Part shown: positions 22,187 to 31,984 of the stretch, piece after piece
Numbering within the stretch: position 1 is the stretch's first letter
Layout of the letters: the number at the start of each line of letters is the position of its first letter
Assembly: GCF_000687475.1 (NCBI RefSeq)
Contig: NC_057316.1
Span: 2,542,001-2,606,000 of the forward strand
Source: Ustilaginoidea virens
Taxonomy: Eukaryota > Ascomycota > Sordariomycetes > Hypocreales > Clavicipitaceae
Direction of reading: 5' to 3'
DNA length: 64,000 bases
Position numbers and translations under genes: made by a program
Notes under the pieces: model-generated
The model's database searches: none
Seen by the model: the letters and a program-made list of their open reading frames with translations, nothing else
What the model was told of the DNA's origin: nothing

Positions 22187-23764
22187 TCACGCGAGCCAAT
22201 CCTGCAAGTCCCCCACGATGTAGTACGTTGGATTAGCGGAGTGGTCGCCATGGCCGCCTTTCTTGTCCCAGGCCCAACGATCAGCGAATTCGGGGTCAAG
22301 GCTGCCCTGCATCATGTCGACGACGTAGTCCCCAATCACTGGGAGAAACTTCCAGCCATGAAACGAACCGCCGGTCGCCACGTAGAGCCCTTTGCTATGG
22401 GGATGCGGCGTGATCAAGAAATCGTGTGTGGGAGTAGATGCGTCCCTGAAGAAGCAGGGGTGTCAGTAGCTCATGCATATACATGGGTTCATGATGCAAG
22501 TCCTCAGCGTGGTGGGGGGAAGAAGGGGGTTTCGCAAAATTCACGGCCGGGAGGCGCAACTTACCAGCACACGCGATAGGCGTCAATCGCAACACCCTCC
22601 ACTTCTTTGCCGTACAGCCCATCAAAAGTCTTCCTAGCGCGCTCTTGGAAGAATTTGAGGAACTTGGGTCCAGTCCAGACGTTGTAGACTATTTCATCCG
22701 GGGCCATAGACAGGCGTTGACCAGTCACCGGGCATTCAACGTTGTTGGTGAAGCACATGTCGCAATTGAATTTGATTGTGCCGTCCTTCAGTATCGACAT
22801 GCCTTCGCCTATATATGTGTATATTCACATGTGCACTTGTCAGCCGGTTGCCGCTAAAATCGGCACAATATACATGTGCGTGTGCGTGTGGAAAAGGACA
22901 GGGGGGGTTATTCCCCTCTTTGATTTTGGCAAGAACGCCATGTGCTGGATGGGGGATGCGGCAGAAATGTTGCAACTAACCTTTTACCTGAAGTAAGCAA
23001 TTCTTCAACACGGGTATTGGGGAAAGTTTCTGCTTCTGGGCCCCATGAACCTTGGCGTAGAAACTGATGGCACCAGTAGCCAGCAACCTATCACCAGCAT
23101 GAAGCCGCGGATTCTCTGGAGCGCTTTGCAACAAAAGGGCTGCAGTTCGTGCCCCTGTGGCAAGCAAGATCTTGTCTGCATGCAGTGTCTCGCCAGACTT
23201 CAATGTCACGCCAGTGCAGTCGCCACTGGAGCCAAAGTTGAGCCTCAGCATGACGCCCACCACGTATTGCACACCCTGATTCACGGCTTCCTCGACAACA
23301 GCACCGAGAACCTTGTCAGCCTCGGCAAAACCCACCGTGGGGTTGTATAGCACCTTGTCCAGGCCGTCAAAGTTGGCCGTCGCAAAAGCTCCGTTCCATC
23401 TCCTCCGCACCTCGTCGACGGGGAGAAAGTGAGACTCGTTGCTGATGCCCATCTCCTTGTAGGAGGTAATGCTTTCTTGCCCAAAGTTGGAAGGGTCGGC
23501 CCTGAGCATGCCGACCTCATGATACCATGTCTTGTATAGGGGATGGCTGCGCCACATGGGCATGGCCTTGTTCAACATTTTCATGTAAAGTTTGTCAGGA
23601 TAATCATCACGAACGATTTTGTTGATGTCGTGCGAGGCGGCGCGAGGATTGGGGAATGGGGTGGTGTCGACGAGGGTGACACTGGTAGTTCCTTCCCGTT
23701 TGACCAACGCCAATGCAGTGCCAGCCCCAAAGTTGCCGGCTCCGATGATGAGGTAACGCGTCAT
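22187..23764 (-). CDS. FAD-dependent amine/amino-acid oxidase (sarcosine / fructosyl-amino-acid oxidase family)
   Basis: Three exons (22981-23764, 22565-22808, 22187-22445) joined by GT-AG introns of 172 and 119 nt give 428 residues, a normal family length. The donors are GTTAGT and GTAAGT, and both junctions keep the frame. The N terminus is a Rossmann dinucleotide fold, IIGAGNFGAG (residues 6-15), for FAD. Near the C terminus the segment AYRVC342WDASTPTHDFLI matches the place where family members bind FAD covalently through Cys, and GGSFHGWKFLPVIGDYVV (368-385) matches the conserved substrate/flavin loop, with K375. Members oxidise secondary amines (sarcosine, pipecolate, saccharopine, Amadori compounds) and release H2O2. 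The substrate cannot be read from sequence; a fungal fructosyl-amino-acid or saccharopine/pipecolate oxidase is most likely. No clear peroxisomal tag: the C terminus reads DWLA. Confidence 0.85.
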
Positions 23765-23832
23765 ATTGACAGATCGTGGGTTTGTGTGACGAGGTGATTT
23801 TTTTTTTCTCCCCCCCTCACTCTCTATCTTTG

Positions 23833-23874
<42 letters not shown>

Positions 23875-26432
23875 AATTAAAAAAAAGGAAGAGAGATAAA
23901 GAAATAAACTGAATAACGGATGTCTTCGAGATGGATCGGCAACGGAGGTACGAGGCGGGTGAGAGTAACAGAGTGTTGATGACTAGGTACCTAGAAAGGC
24001 AGGTAGAGAGAGTGGGCGGTATAAGTGACTGCCTATGAGGTTTGACCGGCTGGATTCCCGACTGTCTTGTTGAAATGTACCGGACATATACCTATAAGGA
24101 AACGTCTTTTAATTGGCCAAGAGGGAAATTGATGAGTAAATCTAATCAATCATTCTGACAGCTTCCTCCTGTCATCATGGCTGTTGGGAAACAGAATAGG
24201 TTGCTCTTTCGGCAAAACACGGTTAGGAATGAGCAGCTTTGAGACTTTATACTTGAGAATTCAGTTTCCTCACCGAAAGATAATCAACAGAAGGGGGCGT
24301 GGGAGCAACGAATGCGGCATCCGAGAGCGAAAGAAGAACGAAAATGCATCGAGCGCACGTCTGTTTTCTGCGGTATCAAAGCAAAGTCATGATGATAACA
24401 TCAAACTCTCTGCGCTGTCGTTTTCCCGGTTGTTCCTGCCCAGCATGTCCCACCCAAAGAAGGGTGTTTGGGAGAAAGGGAGGGGGGAGGGGGCGTGAGG
24501 GTACAAACGAGCAGGACACCCACACGCACACGCAGAACCAGACGCACAAGGCAAAAGCCCGACCTACCCCTTGCATCTTAGCGGGCAGAAATAAAAATGG
24601 AATTGAAATGGAATAAATGCGAAAATGATGGAAAACTTAACCCGGACCATGAGGCCAACCATCGGCAGAGCTAAACACCGTCAACGTTCAATCCCTGTCA
24701 CGTTGTGATGGGAGGAAGGAACGTGGGGAAACCTACCTTAGGTACCTAAGATAACAGGTAGGTACCTACCTCTCTACATTTGGAGGTAGGTACCTGTACC
24801 TCGGCAGGCAGAGTAAGCCCAGCCCAGGAACTCAGGGACATGTCTTATCCCGACAACGAGGATGCTCCTCTCGCGTCGTTACCCACCCCTGCCAACTGTA
24901 GGTGTCATCTTTCAGCCTTTGCGTAAGTCTTCCAAGTCGACCTGTGTCTGGACTCTGGACTCTGCCTCCTTCCAGACGCATCTTAACGAGTCCTTGCCGT
25001 GGCTTGAGAGAAGAGTTGCCTGGGGAAGAAAAAGACTGGTGCGGATGGCGGCAAGAGGCTGGTGGGGAGAGAGGGGCGTGGCGGCTTGCGCAAACAACTG
25101 GTGCATTTGGTGCAGCTGGTGCGACTGGAACGGCTGGCACGGCTGGTACGTATCGGCTGGGAGCATTTCCTGACTCTTCCCTACCAAGGACCAGCCAGCT
25201 TACGACGCAAATTCCTTGGTGGGATTGGGATTTGCATCGGGAGCCGCGCTCGTCTGGAAAAAGTCATGGATCCATTACAGCCTGGCCAATGCCTGTGCCA
25301 GGTCAGGTCGTCGTCTATGCTAAGATTGACTCTTACAAACCAAAATTCAACCATCAACAAGGCAAGGCAACTCTGGTCCGAAACGCCCAACGTCTGCCAA
25401 CTACAAGTACAAGGTACGGACCGCGGAGCAGCTACATACGGCTCACCTACTAGGGACTTCCTGGACCATATGTCATGCGGGATGGTCGAGTAGATTGCGA
25501 CGCATTGGAATTCCAAGGCCATGCATGCACTGCAGAGTAACGTGATGAGGAACATCTGGGGCTCAAATTGTAGGGCATTGGAACCAGTGGCAGTAGCCGA
25601 GTAGCCGAGGAAAAGCCATGATTGCTGGGAGCAATTTTTCTTCCCGGCACCCCCCTCTCCCTCCTTATTCTTTTTTTCTTTTTTTCTTTTTTTTCCTTTG
25701 TAAACAAAGGATAAATAAAATGAGGAAAAAGACGCAAAACTTGTGGCAATTTAATGAGCGGGGGCGGGGCAGGAAGGAAAGGTCGGGAGAGGATAAAAAG
25801 AAACAACTTATTGCCAAACCTTCCTCCTGGTCAGGCTATCTTTTGAGGCATCTTCCGCCAAGAAAGGGCCTTGCCTTGGCTAGAAACCTAATCTATCGAG
25901 ACAACAAAACGAGACAACAAACCCAGTCCCACCCAAACCACCCCCCTTCGCCCCTTCCCTCCCCCCCCCCCCCCCCACACACCCCACATTACAAACGTTG
26001 GCAGGGCCGCCACACTAGCGTCTGGAGGTTGGTGGAGATGGCAGCTTCCAATTCAGCCTCGTTTCCAGTCGCTGGTACGAGTAATAACTGTACCTAGGTA
26101 CTTATGGCAGTCGGAGGGGAGGGCTGATGGCGAATCAAAACGTCTTATATCAGGGCATCTCAAATCCAACCGGGCCATGCGCACTTCATACGAGCTATTC
26201 TCGTCAAGTCCAAGTCCAAGAGTCAGAGCGCGCCATGTTTGCCCAGAGTTAGTTGACCCGGGTGACGTGGCGTCATCTGTTGTTTCGCCAATAGCTTCCA
26301 GGACAAGCTGCTATATGTACCTTGCCATAGACGGGGACAGGCCTGTGCGGTGCCGTGTTACAGACTAGACCCCACCAAGTCCACTGTCTTACTTGAGCTT
26401 GCTATCAACCAGGCACCTTCTGTTTCGATACA
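23765..26432. other. intergenic, promoter side of the FAD oxidase gene
   Basis: The first part is the oxidase promoter. It includes a 32-base poly(A) run (23841-23872) about 75 bases upstream of the ATG on the minus strand. Dense TAGGTACC sequence occurs at 24735-24800 and ACCTAGGTAC at about 26092. A C run lies near 25960-25977. The remaining short open frames have no recognisable domain. Confidence 0.5.
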
Positions 26433-26896
26433 CGTAAACAGAGCGGGAAGGTTTTTAAACTATGCCAGGAATAAAATAGGTCTTATATATATCTTTTCAC
26501 ACCCTTTTTTATAAGTAGTAACCTGCTATATTTTTCATCTTTTTTATTACTCTCTATATATGTTTTTTTTATACTACGACTTTTGCTTATGCAATAGTCT
26601 TATAAGCAATATATATCACAATATACTGATTAGTATTGATAATGAATTAAGAGATACTGTATTATATATATAGTGAGCAGAGTATACTAAAGTAGCAGGC
26701 ATTTACAGCTATTAGTATAATATTTTTTATATGCATTGCAATTATGCGTACTGCGGTTATTTATGCCATAGTATTTGTATACAAGTTTAGAGTATTAAAA
26801 ATGCAAAGAGTCACTATATATAGAAAAATATGTGTAAAAATATGAGACCTACTTTATTCCTGGCATAGTTTAAAAAATCTTCCCGCTCTGTTTACG
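26433..26896. mobile_element. MITE-like inverted-repeat element
   Basis: A 464-bp AT-rich unit is bounded by long terminal inverted repeats. The left end begins CGTAAACAGAGCGGGAAG, and the right end is its reverse complement. The match continues about 50 bases with a few mismatches and one indel, through CTATGCCAGGAATAAA. The interior has no coding frame. Both outer flanks read CA, which may be a 2-bp target duplication or chance. The size, lack of coding capacity and long TIRs fit a non-autonomous DNA transposon. The superfamily is not determined. Its AT-richness contrasts with the GC-rich flanks. Confidence 0.8.
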
Positions 26897-27561
26897 CACT
26901 CTCTGTTTCATGCTGTCTCAGCGTCTTTTCTCTCCAGGGACCCCTCCTCACCTGGGGAGGCTTGAATCCTCCGCCTCCCTTTTTTGCTTGGTGCGCCCGT
27001 CGGGATTGATTCCCTGGATGTTGGCACGAGGTCTGCAATTGTCATTCAGGGTATTGGTCCCTGGTGCCGTCAAGTCGTCAATGTTCAAGACAAGTAGCCT
27101 TAGAGGTAGTAAATAGACTGGTGCATAGCACATGGAAGCTGTACCCAGCCAGCTTGATATGTGGAAAACAGAAAAGCGGAGCAGCTCAAGGTGGACAGAC
27201 GGGGAAGGAGACAAGATGGACAAGGCCCAAGTATAGCTGACCTCGTGGTCTGGTCATTTGGGACAGGCAAGAACGACGGGAGCAAGCCAACCTTTACTGG
27301 CCAATCGTTGGTGTGTTCCTGGCAAACTACGGAGTACCTCGACTCCAATCCAAACTTCAAACGCCACCACGCCAACGCATTGACGGCTTTGGCTTGTTGT
27401 GCCAGACTTCTATCCGACTTCAACCAACCAAGCGGCCTGACTTGATCGTCAGTTCCTCATCCGACCCCAAGAAAATAAAAGCCTTTCACCGAAAGTTCCT
27501 GTTGCAGCTTCTTTCAAGTATCCGAGGGATTGAGCAATCAATGGCCTGGATATGCAACCTT

Positions 27562-27631
<70 letters not shown>

Positions 27632-30350
27632 CAACGCAGTCGACCCTAGCCTCTTCCGTGGCCGCTTCATTCTCCTCCCGTGTATTGTCTTCGAAAACGA
27701 AAATGACTCGAACCATTTTGCCTTATACCCGCACCACATCCAGCCCACCTGAGTTTCACTTGGTGCTGGCTTGATGCCCCATCGCCTTCCCCTGTGCTTT
27801 GAGCAGCTACTCCGTCTCCCCACTCTTCATTTCATCTTCCCTTCCTTTTCAATAATCTTTTATTGCTCGAGTCTAGTATAGTCCTTGGCATCCCCCTGTA
27901 CGTCACTTCCAAGTCAGTCCCTCGGACGTAGCAGTCCTGCCACAACCGGAGCGCATCGCTATCAGTACCATGTCCGCCTGGATCACATCACTGCGCTCCC
28001 AACCTTCGTCAGCGGAGTAAGCAGTATAGCTGAGAAATACTTGAGAGTGATTATATTAGCAGATCTCCATTTAGAGCTTTCGCAGCACAATTGAAATAGA
28101 CAGGGAATCCTTTCCCTGCAAGCATCTATCTCAAACTTCCCTCCCCCCCCCCCCCCTCCCCTTTTCGCCGGGAAAGTGAGAATTCCAAGCGGCATACATG
28201 GCACATAAGTACGAAAGCCTTGAGGCTCGGGCATTTGGATCAACAGCTACGGGTGTTGGGTTGGTTTCATGAAGACGCAAAAGAATGTTGTTATCTCAAG
28301 GTTGAAGACAGGGCAACGAGGTAACTCTATGGCCACCCCAAGACAACATGCAGCAAGCTGGGCTTGGTTCCGTACCGCCTTACATTGCTGGCTTCCTTGT
28401 AAGTTACACCATGTACGGAGTGGGCACACACCAATGGAACAATGCAGATGCACCATGCTTCATGATTTGCGGATAATCACGGAGTTGCTGCTCTCTATGC
28501 TGTTCCGTTGACCCGAATTCGTCGCAGGATGTAACCTTTCCTGCCCAACGCTCGCTCAAGGCCTCCACTTGTTTCTTACCCTGAATTTGGTTTTGCGAAC
28601 GGATTTAACTTTACCGTAAGACATGGACAGGCTTCAGGGCATAGGTCGATTAATAAAAGAAATTGAAAGACGCTTGATTCAACGAGGCGGATTTTCTTAC
28701 CAGTCCAGCTACTTATGACAACTCGGCCAAGAGGAAGACTCTCATCGTCTCCTCCCTGTTCCGACAACTCCGCAAGTCTCTAGACTTGGGGCTGGAACGA
28801 CAATCATGGACTGGCGTATCTGCAACTCGTCCCGCGGTATTCAACTGCCAAGGCCGCGCTTGAAAACCTCACATGACAAGCTTGGAAGGACTTCCGTATC
28901 TGCATTAAGACTGCCACCATAGCGACCAGCGTATTTGACGCATGCTTCGGAAGACTTGCATTGCAAGCGACGCAGCCTTAAGAGTCAAAACAGAGTCAAA
29001 AGGTACCGCCGACTCCCATGTCCTGGCGGAACCAGGACTATCATGCACCGAATTTCAAAAGAGTGACCAGACAATGCGGGAGAAGCGGCTCGGCCTTGTC
29101 TCTGAGCAGAAGGGGCGTGCTGGTTTGGGTATGAATCTTGGCAACGGGCATTGACTGGTCAAGGGAATGCAGCGAGTCGCCCGCGTGTTTTTCTATCGCA
29201 CCTACTCACACATGACACACTGCACAGGGTTTAAGTTCATCAGGCCATCTCTCTACCGGTCCCATGATCGCCTGCACAGGGTTTGGTTTCCAAGCCGTCC
29301 AAGCTCGTTGCTAATTTAGGACACGACGAAATCCGTGATATCCCAGGAGAACCGAGCAACCAAGACGGAATCGCCGCGTTGTCCATCAAGCCAAGAGTTA
29401 TTGATTCCTGAGTATTCCGGTTATTTTCCACGTCCTCTTCCATGGCACAGGAAGCAAAAAACCACTCACCCTTATCAGCATGACTTGCTGTACCAAAGGA
29501 CCCGGACTTGACGGTTGTATAATACCATGCCTTGGGAAATAGTGAATTTGCCATTGTTATACTTGCATTTTAAGCCCACAGCTGGGGGCTGCGGGCCATT
29601 TGTCAAGAATGGCCGGACTGTGCCTCATATGAATGCCATCCATCTACCACCATGCTGTTTGTTGCCTGGCAAAAACCGTTCACTTGCCATTTCCGGGAAC
29701 ACAAGCTGACGAAGCGTACCAGAGCAAGATGACGTATTATCGAGCAACCAGTGAGTGATTCTTCGCCGACGCATTGAATCGGATGAGAACCATGTATCCA
29801 GTCTCTTCTGCTAAAGGTCATCATCAGTCCAAGCTAGACTTGGGTTTGACGAGAAGAACAAGCATAGCCGATCCGAGACTCGGGGCAACATTTTGGCGGC
29901 TTTGATACCGGCAATGCCTCAGATACGTACTGTCGCACTGCTCCTATGTACGCTGAAGATGAGTGTAGAACAGCACGTATTTCGATGAAGATGTGTAAAA
30001 GATAACTAACAGCAATGGGTTGTGGCGAAATCGGCTAAGCATCTGGGCCTAGCTACTCCGTACTTGGCTGGCTAACTTTGGGAATCCGATAGTCTCATGG
30101 GCCACGACGAACAAGCGTTGCATATCGCAGCATCTACCGTGTGCAATGTCCATCGCATGAAATATTCAACATTCGTGTCCTATCCCCAAGACAGATGCAC
30201 CTCGTAAAGAGGGTGGACAAATCATCAACATGGAGAACAAGGGTCCGTCCGTCCGGTACAAGAGGAGTTCGCGGGTTTAAATTTGACGCTGCAAGTACTC
30301 TGTTCTCCTTGCAGGCTTCATCATGTACTATGTATGCCATGTATGTCCTT
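26897..30350. other. intergenic, no supported gene
   Basis: About 3.45 kb after the MITE. It contains the GACCAC hexamer array (27562-27630) and a C run (28144-28156). The open frames, including one of 154 codons carrying an Asp-His repeat, have no domain or exon structure that I can support. Confidence 0.5.
27562..27630. repeat. GACCAC hexanucleotide microsatellite
   Basis: About 11.5 perfect copies of a 6-bp unit. Read in frame it gives Asp-His on the plus strand and Trp-Ser or Arg-Gly dipeptides on the minus strand, which creates repetitive chance open frames. I see no surrounding gene to place it in. Confidence 0.95.
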
Positions 30351-31984
30351 TCACGTGACCAGGTAATGCTTGACTGTTGTTTTATGCCTCTCCAACCCAT
30401 CTCGGCGTGCAAATCTCCTCTTTTTCGGAGGGTTTGGACATCCAGGCAAGTCGCACCGCCAGGGCTTACGATGTTTGTTACAGTGCTGTCTGCACGCATG
30501 TCAATCCAGTCAGCCTGCGGAGTACACGTGGACGACTCGGCGGTTGAAGTGAGAGAGGGAAAAAGAAGCAAAAGAGGAAGAAGAGAAAAGGGGGACGACG
30601 TACGCAAACGACGAATTCCTGTCAAAAACGACACGATTACCGTCCTTGTCAACGCCGCCCTTGTCGCACTTGAGACCCTTGGGGCAGTAATATATTCCCT
30701 TGCCTCGTTGCCTAAGCGCGTCCATGTCTATATCTTGGAACTTTTCGTCGCCATCGGATGAGTCATCTGAACCAGAAATATCGGCACTGACATGCCCACG
30801 CCCATGGTCGATATGGATCTGGCCCTTGTCGGGCAGCAGTTTCCGGGGTGCAAACTGGGACAGGGGCAGGGACGGGTCGGTGACGCTCGCCAGTGGTCTA
30901 CTTTCCACCAGGGAAGAAGACGACATTCTGTCGTCATAAAAGGGCGAGATTGGGGTTTGAAGAAGAATAGAATCGCGATCCATCATGGCACATTCTGGCT
31001 GCCATGTTTCTTGAACGTCCCGCGAGAATTTGATACTAAGATCTCTTATGCGCCTGCATCAAGCCATCATCACGTCAAGTTAGCCCAAGAAAGAAGAAGT
31101 TGTTAAGGGCAAGGCTAGAGCAGAATAAAGTTAAGGGTGGGGGGCTGGCTGTCAAGTTGCGACAAACCTGAGCTTGGATATGTTGACGTCAATCCTGGCC
31201 AACTCTGCAAAATCGGACATGTGGCTCTCTGTTCTACAGCGTTCGTGGGCCTTGATGGACGCTTGAGTAATATGTGGTCCCTTGATCAAGTGCTCTGTGA
31301 GCTGAGCCCACAGGATAGATGTCCTGGCAAAGTAGTCGCCCATCTCGGAAACCAGGTCTTGAGAATCAGTAGTGACTGCGGGAGGGAGAGGAGGCCCGAG
31401 AGGGTGTGCAAGTGGGCCGAGCGGATGCGGATGCGGATGCGGATGCGGATGCGGATGCGGATGCGGATGCGGATGCGGATGCGGATGCGGATGCGGATGC
31501 GGATGCGGATGCGGATGCGGATGCGGATGCGGATGCGGGTGTGGGTGTGGGTGTGGGTGTGGGTGTGGATGGGGGTGGGGGTGAGGGTACGGGTGCGGGT
31601 GCGGGTGATGGTTTAAGTGAGGGTGAGGGTGTGGGTGTAACTGCGGGCCCGGTGGGGCAGTGGTTAGGCCGACGTCAAACTCGCGGGCAAGAAGATCGAG
31701 TTGTTGACGAATCAGAACGTCCAAAAAGCTGGGTCCTGATGCAGATTTGGGTTCAGAATGCCTCGTGGCCGTCTCAAACACATGAGGAAAGGGCGGCGCT
31801 GGCATCCTGCTGCATGGGGCGCGCAGATGACGGGTCGTAGGTTCTATGCACCAGCATGTGAGTACTGTTTGCTATGTTGTGTTGGAGGAGGAGCCCTGTC
31901 CGGGGCCGGGGCCGGGGCCGCTTTTCCAGGGGGGTGAGGCGGATGCGGCGCAAGCAGAAACCGTGCCGGCGTGAGGGAGGACAT
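30351..31984 (-). CDS. C2H2 zinc-finger protein with His-Pro tract (probable transcription factor)
   Basis: Four exons (31866-31984, 31168-31809, 30604-31053, 30351-30489) with GT-AG introns of 56, 114 and 114 nt give 449 residues, and every junction keeps frame. Two C-terminal zinc-binding modules are visible: C377-X5-C383...H406-X3-H410, preceded by [10 protein letters not shown] and split by the last intron, and C416DLPGC421PNPP...H439-X5-H445, with the linker [14 protein letters not shown]. This paired arrangement is typical of fungal C2H2 regulators. Residues about 98-172 are an almost pure His-Pro repeat. The helical segment [19 protein letters not shown] precedes the tract, and an acidic [11 protein letters not shown] stretch lies in exon 3. 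The last three exons are firm. The first exon is weaker: its donor is GTACTC, and an upstream in-frame segment without an ATG (to about 32090) could also be coding through an earlier splice. It acts presumably in the nucleus; targets unknown. Confidence 0.72.
31423..31536. repeat. GGATGC hexanucleotide array, coding for His-Pro
   Basis: Nineteen perfect tandem copies of a 6-bp unit lie inside exon 2 of the zinc-finger gene, followed by about 100 bases of degenerate GGGTGT/GGGTGC variants. Read on the minus strand they encode alternating His and Pro. The unit length is a multiple of three, so gain or loss of units would change protein length without a frameshift. Confidence 0.97.

Noticed and set aside
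27313..27774. Open frame with Asp-His repeat
   Set aside because: The only distinctive part is the GACCAC microsatellite; flanking codons show no domain and no exon connections.
31406..31840. Plus-strand Asp-Ala repeat open frame
   Set aside because: Antisense reading of the GGATGC array that encodes His-Pro in the zinc-finger gene.
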